From the NCBI GenBank assembly GCA_036268995.1, contig DATATB010000127.1, positions 1 through 64,000 on the forward strand: 64,000 nucleotides of DNA, given 5' to 3'. Each line of letters begins with the position of its first letter. The first letter of the stretch is position 1. Shown here one piece after another: positions 42,214 to 49,746 of this stretch. Position numbers and translations under genes: made by a program. The DNA is from DATATB01 sp036268995 (GTDB taxonomy: Bacteria > Planctomycetota > Planctomycetia > Pirellulales > PNKZ01). The notes beneath the pieces are model-generated. The model saw only the letters and a program-made list of their open reading frames with translations. It was not told the origin of the DNA and made no database searches.

Positions 42214-43008
42214 ATGTTCAAGAAATCCCTGATTGCCGGCGTCGCGGTTGCGGTGCTGGGCACGTTTTTCCTCGGCCGCGACGCGCTGAGCTATGTCGGC
42301 ACGTCCATCGGCTGGATCAAAGATTCGGTCAAAAACAGCGTGCCCATCGATTTCGAAATCGAGCGGGCGCGGCGCATGATCAAGAACCTGGTGCCCGACA
42401 TTCGCCAGAACATGCAGCGCATCGCCGCCGAAGAGGTCGAGGTCGAGCGGCTCGCGCGGCAAATCACCGACAATTCCTCGCGGCTGGCTCGCGACCGCGA
42501 CGAAATCATGCGGCTCAAGACCGACCTGGCCGGCTGCTCCGGCTCGCTCAAATACGCCGGGCGCCGCTATTCGCCCGACGAGGTCAAAGCCGACCTGTCG
42601 CATCGCTTCGAGCGCTACAAGACGCACGAGGCCACGCTCGAAAGTCTGTCGCAAATGCAGCGGGCTCGGCAGCGCAGCCTGGAAGCCGCCCGGCAAAAGC
42701 TCGAGGGCATGCTGGCGATGAAACGGCAACTGGAAGTGGACGTCGAGCATCTGGAAGCCCGGCTCAAAATGGTCCAGACGGCCCAATCCACGAGCAACTA
42801 CAACTTCGACGACAGCCAGCTCAGCCGCGCCCGCGAGTTGGTCACCGAAGTGCGCACGCGGCTGGAAGTCGCCGAGCGGATGGTCGAGGTGGACGTCGCC
42901 GTGCAGTCCGAAATCCCGTTGGACGCCGCCGCGCCGACGAACATCGTCGAGCAAGTCGCCGACTATTTCCAAGCTCACGACGCCGAAGTAGCCGAGGCCG
43001 GCAATTAA
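42214..43008 (+). CDS. membrane-anchored coiled-coil protein
   Basis: 264 residues with GGAG before the ATG. An N-terminal hydrophobic anchor (SLIAGVAVAVLGTFFLGRDA) is followed by a predicted long coiled coil over about 45-225 (IERARRMIKNLVPDIRQNMQ, RLARQITDNSSRLARDRDEI, RSLEAARQKLEGMLAMKRQL, EVDVEHLEARLKMV). One short segment around 105-115 contains a Cys (AGCSGSLKYAGRRYS). The shape recalls PspA/SMC-like envelope proteins; such coiled-coil proteins are common in Planctomycetes but uncharacterised. It lies upstream of the FHA/kinase cluster, separated by a repeat. Confidence 0.75.
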   Translation: MFKKSLIAGVAVAVLGTFFLGRDALSYVGTSIGWIKDSVKNSVPIDFEIERARRMIKNLVPDIRQNMQRIAAEEVEVERLARQITDNSSRLARDRDEIMRLKTDLAGCSGSLKYAGRRYSPDEVKADLSHRFERYKTHEATLESLSQMQRARQRSLEAARQKLEGMLAMKRQLEVDVEHLEARLKMVQTAQSTSNYNFDDSQLSRARELVTEVRTRLEVAERMVEVDVAVQSEIPLDAAAPTNIVEQVADYFQAHDAEVAEAGN

Positions 43009-43085
43009 GGCGAGCCGGGAGCGTCAGCGACTGGAGTTCTTCCAGCGTTAGCGACCGGAGGTCCGCCCGAGTCAGCGACCGGAGT
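43009..43085. repeat. GAGCCGGGAGCGT palindrome, degenerate copy
   Basis: GGCGAGCCGGGAGCGTCAGC, then three partial units ending GCGACTGGAG, GCGACCGGAG and GCGACCGGAG. The arms repeat in direct order and not inverted, a rearranged form of the family at 2798. It begins one base after the coiled-coil gene's stop codon. Confidence 0.75.
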
Positions 43086-43123
43086 TTCCCTGCCGCCCAC
43101 GCGCGCGTTACGATTGAGAGACC

Positions 43124-43849
43124 ATGAAACCGCAGGTCAAAACGCACTGTCCGGCCTCGATCGAGCCGGCCCGCTTTTGGCTGTGGGTCGACGGCGTGGG
43201 CGGATTCTTGGTGTGCGAAGGAACCGAGTGTACGCTCGGCCAGCCCGTGGGTGCCGACGTGGACGTCGGCATCCTGGCCGACATTTCCAGTCGCCATGCG
43301 GTCATTCATCGCCGGCAGGATGATTATATGCTCGAGCCGCTGCGGCCAGTTGCGATTGACGGTCGGAAGCTCGCCGGCCCGGCGTTGCTGGCCGATCGGG
43401 CCACGATTCAACTCGGCGAATCGGTGCGGCTGGCTTTCCGCCGCCCGCATCCGTACAGCAACAGCGCTTGCCTGGCAATCGCCAGCCAGCATCGCACGTC
43501 GCCGCTGTGCGACGGCATCTTGCTGGCAGGCGACAGCCTCGTGCTGGGGCCCGGGCCGCGGGCGCATGTGCAGTGCCCGGCCGGGTCGGGCGAAATCCTG
43601 CTCTATCGGCAACAGGCCGGGTGGTTTTGCCGCGCGACCGGGCCGCTGGAGATCGACGGCCGAACAACCGCCGGCGGCGGCCCGCTGGGGTTTGACCGAA
43701 AAACAGCTTCTCCGCAACCCCTCTCCCCTTGCGGGAGAGGGCAGGGTGAGGGGTCTGGAAAAACCGAAGCTGTTCTTCGGCCGAACCCCAGACGCACGTC
43801 GCGCGTGGTGGGGCCCGACTTTTCCTTTACGCTCGAGGAGGCCGGCTGA
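43124..43849 (+). CDS. FHA-domain protein
   Basis: 241 residues, no signal peptide. Residues about 20-105 carry the forkhead-associated pattern: a Cys/Gly strand (FLVCEGTECTLGQPVGADVD), then LADISSRHAVIHRRQDDYML with the SRH phosphothreonine-binding core, and a following DGRKL turn. A second similar half (120-195) may be a degenerate FHA repeat (LVLGPGPRAHVQCP, GEILLYRQQAGWFCRAT). FHA domains read phosphothreonine, and the next gene, 2 bp later, is a Ser/Thr kinase. Residues about 198-210 are encoded by a dispersed palindrome. The C-terminus VVGPDFSFTLEEAG resumes ordinary sequence. Confidence 0.8.
   Translation: MKPQVKTHCPASIEPARFWLWVDGVGGFLVCEGTECTLGQPVGADVDVGILADISSRHAVIHRRQDDYMLEPLRPVAIDGRKLAGPALLADRATIQLGESVRLAFRRPHPYSNSACLAIASQHRTSPLCDGILLAGDSLVLGPGPRAHVQCPAGSGEILLYRQQAGWFCRATGPLEIDGRTTAGGGPLGFDRKTASPQPLSPCGRGQGEGSGKTEAVLRPNPRRTSRVVGPDFSFTLEEAG
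43702..43774. repeat. CCCCTCTCCC palindrome inside the FHA gene
   Basis: Core 43717-43753, ACCCCTCTCCCCTTGCGGGA then GAGGGCAGGGTGAGGGG: a self-complementary motif. A sister copy is intergenic at 63892-63928. Flanking bases extend the fold: AACAGCTTC (43702-43710) pairs with GAAGCTGTT (43766-43774). It is read through in frame, adding residues PLSPCGRGQGEG to the protein. Confidence 0.85.
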
Positions 43850-43851
43850 CC

Positions 43852-45720
43852 ATGCAAGCTGCTTCCCAAATTCCCGGCACTCGGCCGCCTCGGCAAATGC
43901 CGGAGCGCTTCGAGTATGCCAGCGGCGCGCGTCCACTGGCCGGCTACACGATCAAGCGCGGCATCGGCGCCGGCGGCTTCGGCGAAGTTTATTACGCCAC
44001 CAGCGACGGCGGCAAGGACGTGGCGCTCAAGCTCATTCGCCGCAATTTGGACGTCGAGCTGCGCGGCGTGCGGCAATGCCTGAACGTCAAGCACCCGCAC
44101 CTGCTCGCCCTGTACGACGTGCGCCAGGACGAGCAAGGCAACAGTTGGGTGATCATGGAATACGTCTCCGGCGAGTGCCTGGAGGACGTCATCGCCCGGC
44201 ATCCGCAGGGCCTGCCGGCCGGCCTGGCGCTGGAGTGGTTTCGCGGCGTGGCCGCGGCCGTGGCCCATCTGCACGAACACGGCATCGTGCACCGCGATCT
44301 CAAGCCGGGCAATATTTTTTGCGACCAGGGCCAGATCAAGCTGGGCGACTACGGCTTGTCGAAGTTCATCTCCGTCAGCCGCCGCAGCGGCCAGACCGAG
44401 AGCATCGGCACGGTGCATTACATGGCCCCCGAGATCGCCAAGGGTTGCTATGGCAAAGAGATCGACATTTATGCCCTTGGCGTGCTGTTGTATGAACTGT
44501 TGACCGGCCACGTCCCCTTCGAAGGCGAGAGCGTGGGCGAAGTGCTGATGAAGCACCTGACGGCCCAGCCCGACCTTACGCGGCTGGCCGAGCCGTATCG
44601 CAGCACCGTCGCGGCCTGCATGGCCAAGGATCCGACCGAGCGGCCGCGATCGGTGGGTGAATTGCTCGCACGGCTGGATGGCGTGAAACACGAAACACCG
44701 CAAACGCACGGGCCGGACGTATCGAAACCAGCAGAGTCCCCCCTCACCAATGTCCGGCCGCGCGTCGAATCGGGCGTTAGGAAAGCCACTCGGCCGATTA
44801 TGCGGTTCTGGCGATCGCTCACGCTGCCCAGCAAAGTGGTGGTGTCGCTGGTGGCCGTTTACTCACTCATGTATCTGGCCGCCGGCCTCGCTGCGTTTCA
44901 GTCCGAGCCGCTACGAGCCGCACCGCCGCGAGTCTGGCATGGCTTGTTCCTAGGCGCGATCGCCGTTGGCGTCTATTGGTTTCTACGGCCGGCGAAGAAC
45001 GCTCATGCAGCCAATCCGCCGGTTTCAATGCCGGCCGTGCCCCAGCGCGGCATGAATGCCGCAGCTAAGGTCGCAAATTTGCCGGCGACGGAATCGACGC
45101 GCCAGCGCGTGGCCGAACTGCTGGGGTCGCTCGTGTTTGCCACGGTAGTGGCGGCAGCCGTGGTCATCGTGGCGGCGGCCGTGCGTGGCGTGCATCCCTC
45201 GGCCCAGCAGATTGCCTGGCAATGGCTGGTCGGGGCGATGGGAAGCTGGCTGGTGCTCGTGCCGGCCAAATGTTGGGAGGGCCAGCCCGGCGACGATAGC
45301 CGGCGGCGGTTCATCATGCTGCTGCTGGGCCTGCTGCTGGGATTGTTTGCGTGGGCCGTGGCCGGCTATCTGTGGGTCGAGCTGCCCTACGATTCGCCGA
45401 TCGTGACCAACGTGACCGGCGCCGTCGGGCGCGAGGCCTTCGAGCCCAACGGCCAGCCTCGACTGCTTGCCTATCTGGCGTACTTCGGTCTGCTGATGCT
45501 CGTGCCGCGCTGGTGGATGCAGGCCGATCCACGGCGTCCGCGGCGGGTGAATCTGTGGTCGACCGCCTTCTGCGTTTGCTACGCGCTCGTGCTCAATCCC
45601 TTCTGCGCGTTTCCACAGCCCTGGGCCATGTCCGTCGCCGGCACGATGTCGCTGGCCGTGCAACTGGCCAGCGGCTGGCACCGTGGTCCTCTCAAAATTC
45701 TGGTCGCCCGCCATGATTAG
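43852..45720 (+). CDS. Ser/Thr protein kinase with multi-pass membrane domain
   Basis: 622 residues. The kinase domain is about 30-280: glycine loop GIGAGGFGEVY (37-47), Lys60 (VALK), IVHRDLKPGNIFC with Asp149, DYGLSK in place of DFG (166-168), SIGTVHYMAPE (185-194). The catalytic residues are present apart from the Phe-to-Tyr change, which is tolerated in active kinases. The C-terminal half has about eight hydrophobic helices (for example VVVSLVAVYSLMYLAAGLAA, GLFLGAIAVGVYWFL, LVFATVVAAAVVIVAAA, FIMLLLGLLLGLFAWAVAGY), an unusual polytopic fusion. It starts 2 bp after the FHA gene and its stop overlaps the next start. An envelope sensor kinase is inferred. Confidence 0.9.
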   Translation: MQAASQIPGTRPPRQMPERFEYASGARPLAGYTIKRGIGAGGFGEVYYATSDGGKDVALKLIRRNLDVELRGVRQCLNVKHPHLLALYDVRQDEQGNSWVIMEYVSGECLEDVIARHPQGLPAGLALEWFRGVAAAVAHLHEHGIVHRDLKPGNIFCDQGQIKLGDYGLSKFISVSRRSGQTESIGTVHYMAPEIAKGCYGKEIDIYALGVLLYELLTGHVPFEGESVGEVLMKHLTAQPDLTRLAEPYRSTVAACMAKDPTERPRSVGELLARLDGVKHETPQTHGPDVSKPAESPLTNVRPRVESGVRKATRPIMRFWRSLTLPSKVVVSLVAVYSLMYLAAGLAAFQSEPLRAAPPRVWHGLFLGAIAVGVYWFLRPAKNAHAANPPVSMPAVPQRGMNAAAKVANLPATESTRQRVAELLGSLVFATVVAAAVVIVAAAVRGVHPSAQQIAWQWLVGAMGSWLVLVPAKCWEGQPGDDSRRRFIMLLLGLLLGLFAWAVAGYLWVELPYDSPIVTNVTGAVGREAFEPNGQPRLLAYLAYFGLLMLVPRWWMQADPRRPRRVNLWSTAFCVCYALVLNPFCAFPQPWAMSVAGTMSLAVQLASGWHRGPLKILVARHD

Positions 45721-46270
45721 TCTGCCCGGGTTGCTCGTGTTGCTGATTGCCGGATTCTTCTTGCTCCGGGCTGTGCCGGCCGTCATCTGGAAAGTCATGC
45801 TGGGCATCGCGGGCGTGCTGGCCGCGTGCGAATTGATCGTGACGCTGGCCCTGGTCATGGCCCTGCTCCCAGGCTGGCGGCCGGACTGCTCAATCGACAT
45901 CCAGCAGCAGACCGACTACCTGTGGGCCGATGAGCGCGTCCCTTCCGCATCGCCAATCCGGCCGGCCGAGGTCAAAGAATCGGCAATTCGCCCGATCGAC
46001 TTGTCCGACGATCACCCATCGCCCGCGCAGCATGCGGCCCAACGGGCCGAGATCGAACGTCAGTGGCACGACGCGGAACTCGAGCGCCGCCTGTGGCACG
46101 CCGGCAGCCTGGCCGGCGGCCTGTTCGCCCTCCTGGCCATCGCCGCGGCCTATCTAAAACTCGACCTGCAAAATTCCGGCCGCTATCGCACCCGCCTGCG
46201 CCTCGCCGCCGCCGGCGCTCTCGCCCTCACCACCGCGGCCGCCGCCTGGGCCTGGACGCAACCGCTCTAA
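45713..46270 (+). CDS. membrane protein of the kinase cluster
   Basis: 185 residues; its ATG overlaps the last codons of the kinase, so translation is coupled. The frame begins MISLPGLLVLLIAGFFLLRA, a hydrophobic N-terminus with two adjacent helices (to about residue 50). A polar segment with a coiled-coil-like helix (QHAAQRAEIERQWHDAELER) follows, then two C-terminal helices (GSLAGGLFALLAIAAAYL, LRLAAAGALALTTAAAAWAW). No family is recognised. Its place between a kinase and an ECF sigma factor suggests a signalling or anti-sigma-like role, but no anti-sigma motif is seen. Confidence 0.75.
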   Translation: MISLPGLLVLLIAGFFLLRAVPAVIWKVMLGIAGVLAACELIVTLALVMALLPGWRPDCSIDIQQQTDYLWADERVPSASPIRPAEVKESAIRPIDLSDDHPSPAQHAAQRAEIERQWHDAELERRLWHAGSLAGGLFALLAIAAAYLKLDLQNSGRYRTRLRLAAAGALALTTAAAAWAWTQPL

Positions 46271-46323
46271 CCGTACTCCTCCGTCATTCATCATTCATCA
46301 CTCATCCTTCATCATTTCCTCCC

Positions 46324-46959
46324 ATGCTCGACACGCTGCTCATCGACGGCATCCTCGCGGGCGATGCAGCGGCGTGGAACGAGTTGATCGAGCGCTTCGA
46401 GGGGCGGCTGCTCGCGTTCGTCGACGCCCGGCTGCGCGACCGCGCCGCGAGCGAGGACGTGGTGCAAGAAACGTTCATCGGCCTGCTCGTGGGCCTGCCG
46501 AACTATGATCCGCGGCAATCGTTGGAAAGTTACCTGTTTGCCATCGCGGCGCATAAAGCAGTCGACTATCGCCGGCGGCAGGGACGACGCCCGGCAGGCC
46601 CGCTCGCCGCGATCGAGGGCAGCTCGGGCGGCGGCGGACCGGCGGCGCGCGCATCGCGTGCCAGTGCGCTGGCCCGTAGCGGCGAGCGGCGGCAACTGGA
46701 AGAGCAGGCCGTGGCCACGGCGCTTGCGGCGATCCTGACCGATTGGCGCCAGCGCGGCCAATGGCTGCGCGTGGCCTGCGCGGAACTGCTGTTTGTGCAC
46801 GGGACCGGCAATCGCGAAACGGCCACGCTGTTGGCAATGCCGGAACAGACCGTCGCCAATCAGAAATTCGAATTCATCCAGCGCCTGCGCCACGCCATTG
46901 CCGGCCAGCAGCTTTCGCCCGACGTGTTTCCGGAGCTGAATCCGGCTCCGAACGAATAA
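46324..46959 (+). CDS. ECF-type RNA polymerase sigma factor
   Basis: 211 residues from the ATG at 46324. Sigma region 2: AAWNELIERFEGRLLAFVDA, RAASEDVVQETFIGLLVGLP, RQSLESYLFAIAAHKAVDYR. Region 4: an HTH in 'NRETATLLAMPEQTVANQKF' with RLRHAIAG after it. The linker has a Gly/Ser/Ala-rich patch. Region 4 is preceded by 'WRQRGQWLRVACAELLFVHG'. No anti-sigma gene adjoins; control is likely through the adjacent Ser/Thr kinase and FHA protein, as known for planctomycete ECF groups linked to kinases. The leader (46283-46320) consists of ATTCATC-type repeats. Confidence 0.85.
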   Translation: MLDTLLIDGILAGDAAAWNELIERFEGRLLAFVDARLRDRAASEDVVQETFIGLLVGLPNYDPRQSLESYLFAIAAHKAVDYRRRQGRRPAGPLAAIEGSSGGGGPAARASRASALARSGERRQLEEQAVATALAAILTDWRQRGQWLRVACAELLFVHGTGNRETATLLAMPEQTVANQKFEFIQRLRHAIAGQQLSPDVFPELNPAPNE

Positions 46960-46971
46960 ATCTCGGCCGTT

Positions 46972-48528
46972 CTACTTGGGTTCGCTCAACAGCCAGCGCG
47001 GGGCGATCTGGTCGGCTTCGTCGGCCGTGGTGAGCCACAGCAGCAGACGGTCTTTCATCTCGGCTTCGACGGCTCGGTACTCGGCTTTGCCGGCCAGGTT
47101 GACGCGCTCGCCCGGATCGGATTGGAGGTCGAACAGTTCGGCGTAGCCCTCGGGATAGTAGTTGTATTTCCAGCGGCTGGTGCGGACCATCTTGGCGTCG
47201 GGATGCCGAATGCCGGCCACGCCGCGTCCCTTCTCGAAGTGCATGTCGAGCATGCCGCCCGTGATGACTTCCGGAATGATGTTCTCGCTAAAGACCGCCT
47301 CGCGCGGGGTGTAGTCGCGGCCCGAGCGCGTGACCAGCGGCGCGAAGCTGCGTCCCTGGCACTCGCGCGGCTCATTCAAGCCGGCCAGTTCGAACAACGT
47401 GGGCAGCACGTCGATGGCCTCGACCAGCTCGTCGTGCCGCTGGGGCTTGATCTTCTCCGGCCAGGCGACGATCAGCGGCACGCGCACCGACGACTCGAAA
47501 AAGCAGTTCTTGCCCATGATGCCGTGCTCGAGCAACTGATCGCCGTGGTCGGCGCTGAAGACGATGATCGTGTTGTCGGCCAGGCCTAGCTCCTTGAGTG
47601 TTCGCAGAATGCCGCCGATTTCGGCATCGACGTGGCTGATCGAGCCGTGGTAGCTGCGATAGATCCACTCGAGTCGTTGCCGTGGCGTGTCCAGCGGCGG
47701 CACCCTGTCACGCAGCACAAGCTTGGCCAGTGGCGGCGGAAAATGATTCACGTCGGCCGCGGTCACCCGCTCCGGCAGCGGGAATTCGACATGGTCGAAC
47801 ATCGACGCATACGGCTCGGGCAGTTCGAACGGCCCATGCGGCTTCCAGAACGAAGCGTGCAGGAAAAACGGCTTGCCGGCCGCGGCCAGCTCGCGCAGAT
47901 AGTGCCGCGTGCGCTGGCCGACCCAGGCCGTATCGGTGAACTCCCCGGCGACGGCGGCCCGATAGGGGTTCTTGCCGGGCTGAATGTCGGCGGCCACCTT
48001 ACGATACGGCAAATAGTTGAGCGGATCATGGGCGTTGCGCCAGCGGACATAATCGGACCAGGGATCGGTCAGCGACACGCCGTCGTGCAGCTCGACAATA
48101 TCGAACCCCGTGCGCCGCGCCTCCTCCTGGTCGGGCGGATAGTAATGCAGCTTGCCGACCACGGCGGTGCGATAGCCCGCCTCGCGCAGCCGCGCCTGCA
48201 TCAGCACTTCGCGGCGATCGACCGGCGTGTAATTCACGCGGTTGCGATGCGAATGCGGATAGCGGCCCGTGAAAAAACTGATCCGCGACGGCACGCACAC
48301 CGGCGCTTGCACAAACGCGTGCGTAAAGTTCGCGCCTTCCGACGCAAGCCGATCCATATTCGGCGTTCGCGCCAGCTTGTTGCCGTTGGCTCCCAAGCTA
48401 TCCCACCGCTGCTGATCAGTCATGATGAACAGGATATTCGGCCGGCTCGCGGGCGCGGCATCAGCTGCGGCGATGAACACCGCCAAAAGTAGCAGCGTCG
48501 AAACGGTTCGAAATAGTCGATTCATCAT
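46972..48528 (-). CDS. secreted sulfatase (Cys-type)
   Basis: 518 residues. The signal peptide ends DAAPAS. Sulfatase N-terminus PNILFIMTDQQRWDSLGANG with Asp37, then the formylglycine site CVPSR (Cys77) in QAPVCVPSRISFFTGRYPHS. Downstream are GKLHYYPPDQ, FSADHGDQLLEHGIMGKNCF and a WK near the end. It hydrolyses sulfate esters, probably of extracellular polysaccharide. The start ATGA overlaps the toxin gene's stop, so translation is coupled to the upstream ParE-like gene. It is convergent with the ECF gene, 12 bp apart. Confidence 0.92.
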   Translation of the reverse strand: MMNRLFRTVSTLLLLAVFIAAADAAPASRPNILFIMTDQQRWDSLGANGNKLARTPNMDRLASEGANFTHAFVQAPVCVPSRISFFTGRYPHSHRNRVNYTPVDRREVLMQARLREAGYRTAVVGKLHYYPPDQEEARRTGFDIVELHDGVSLTDPWSDYVRWRNAHDPLNYLPYRKVAADIQPGKNPYRAAVAGEFTDTAWVGQRTRHYLRELAAAGKPFFLHASFWKPHGPFELPEPYASMFDHVEFPLPERVTAADVNHFPPPLAKLVLRDRVPPLDTPRQRLEWIYRSYHGSISHVDAEIGGILRTLKELGLADNTIIVFSADHGDQLLEHGIMGKNCFFESSVRVPLIVAWPEKIKPQRHDELVEAIDVLPTLFELAGLNEPRECQGRSFAPLVTRSGRDYTPREAVFSENIIPEVITGGMLDMHFEKGRGVAGIRHPDAKMVRTSRWKYNYYPEGYAELFDLQSDPGERVNLAGKAEYRAVEAEMKDRLLLWLTTADEADQIAPRWLLSEPK

Positions 48529-48866
48529 TCGCCCTGCATATCGTTAATTGAAGACTGCCAATCTTGCGCGGTGTGGAAAATCTGCAAGACCGTGATCTGT
48601 TCGCCTATCGCATGGAATACAGCTAAGTGACCATGCGCTCCGGCCCGCCGGCGGAAAAGTAGATAGCGAAGATCGGATCGCCCTGGGACCGGCCGACCCG
48701 CGATCTCCGGTCGCGCAAGCGTACCGATTGCGTTTTCGAGAAACCGCAAGTAACCGTCGGCATGCTGAGCGCCGTAACGGTCTGCATTCCAAAGCCAGAT
48801 TTCGCGGAGTGTTTCACGGGCGGCGGTGGAGAGGCTTATTGTCCGCTGGCGTGATCGCGCAACCAC
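48525..48866 (-). CDS. RelE/ParE-family toxin
   Basis: 113 residues from a GTG that overlaps the antitoxin 3' end by 31 nt. The ParE/RelE fold signature is clear: SLSTAARETLREIWLWNADR, YLRFLENAIGTLARPEIAGR, DLRYLLFRRRAGAHGHLAVF, GEQITVLQIFHTAQDWQSSI. Such toxins inhibit gyrase (ParE) or cleave mRNA (RelE); the Arg/Phe pattern is closer to ParE. The upstream gene encodes the antitoxin. The toxin's stop is shared with the start of a sulfatase. Confidence 0.85.
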   Translation of the reverse strand: MVARSRQRTISLSTAARETLREIWLWNADRYGAQHADGYLRFLENAIGTLARPEIAGRPVPGRSDLRYLLFRRRAGAHGHLAVFHAIGEQITVLQIFHTAQDWQSSINDMQGE

Positions 48867-49120
48867 TGGTCCCTCGTTTTCGCCAGTGATTCGCGGACTT
48901 CATCCATGGTGTGAACGCTGCCGGCTGCCACCTCGGCCGCTGCCTGGTCTATGAGGGCCAAACGCTGGGGCGTGAAGAAATGACCGAAATCTTCGTCGTC
49001 TAGCTGGAAGTCGCAGCTTAGCACGTCGGCGATGTACTCATCGACACTCGCGAACCCGGCGACCTCGGCCCGGCGCCGCGCTTCTTCGTAGATTCGATCA
49101 TCGAGATTGACCTGGTGCAT
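48836..49120 (-). CDS. ParD/RHH-like antitoxin
   Basis: 94 residues. N-terminal DNA-binding region MHQVNLDDRIYEEARRRAEV with AGFASVDEYIADVL, a ribbon-helix-helix-like pattern. The acidic middle (DFQLDDEDFGHFF) and C-terminal helix (AAAEVAAGSVHTMDEVRESL) suit wrapping of the toxin. It sits directly upstream of, and overlapping, the ParE-like gene, the usual order. Normally autoregulates the operon with its toxin. Confidence 0.8.
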   Translation of the reverse strand: MHQVNLDDRIYEEARRRAEVAGFASVDEYIADVLSCDFQLDDEDFGHFFTPQRLALIDQAAAEVAAGSVHTMDEVRESLAKTRDQWLRDHASGQ

Positions 49121-49206
49121 CGACGGCTCCTTGATTCCTCAATTCTACCGCCATTTTCGCGGAATGCCACGGTCGAAGAGAGTTGGGTAGTGGGCCAGAT
49201 TGAATT

Positions 49207-49584
49207 TCAGAAGTCGGCTGAGGATACATTGCCCCCTGGCGGCTTCAGGCCAAACTTCTTAGCAAATTCTGGATCGATCCAGACAGACTCTACCTGACGT
49301 GGATCTAGCTCGGTCGGCTTCAGCAGGTGGCACCCCTCAACGAACAAATTCCAGCTTGCTGCCAGCATGACAAGATCATCGGTTTCGTGATCCCAGAAAT
49401 GAATACTCCCGTCACTTGCTGAAACAAACGCGTTTCCGCATTCATCTTCTGCAAAGACCACGAGTCCCAACGCGTTCCAGGGCTGCGGGCTAGTTTTCAG
49501 ACCCACGGCGCGTACCACGCCGTAGCTTTGGCCAGTCCGCTTGTCGGTGAACACTTTGCCTGCGATCGACTCAATGTTCGGCAT
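49207..49584 (-). CDS. SUKH (SMI1/KNR4)-like protein
   Basis: 125 residues, no signal peptide. The pattern GLVVFAEDECGNAFVSASDG, SIHFWDHETDDLVMLAASWN, LFVEGC, with closing residues DPEFAKKFGLKPPGG, matches the SUKH superfamily, which includes many immunity proteins of polymorphic toxin systems. The gene uses fewer GC-ending codons than neighbours. An intact toxin is missing; the 48-codon frame just upstream could be its remnant. Immunity role is therefore inference. Confidence 0.65.
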   Translation of the reverse strand: MPNIESIAGKVFTDKRTGQSYGVVRAVGLKTSPQPWNALGLVVFAEDECGNAFVSASDGSIHFWDHETDDLVMLAASWNLFVEGCHLLKPTELDPRQVESVWIDPEFAKKFGLKPPGGNVSSADF

Positions 49585-49602
49585 CGTCGTATCCTGCTCG
49601 GA

Positions 49603-49746
49603 TTAGCTCGCCCGCTTGTTGTAGGGCTTGCGATTCTTGGCGACTGGCGGCGGCAGCATGTCGGCCAAATCCGCGATCGCCATGAACCCAACGAATCCGC
49701 TGACAAAAAACTCGCGGAGTCGCAACTGCCCGCGATTACTTTCGGC
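49603..49746 (-). pseudogene. possible toxin C-terminal remnant upstream of the SUKH-like gene
   Basis: An open stretch of 47 codons ending 18 bp before the SUKH-like start and beginning at a stop within the PQQ gene's tail. It reads LREFFVSGFVGFMAIADLAD, then MLPPPVAKNRKPYNKRAS and a stop. The hydrophobic helix and basic Lys/Arg/Asn tail resemble the end of a secreted or membrane-active toxin, but the frame has no good start and homology is not established. It could equally be non-coding. Confidence 0.25.
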
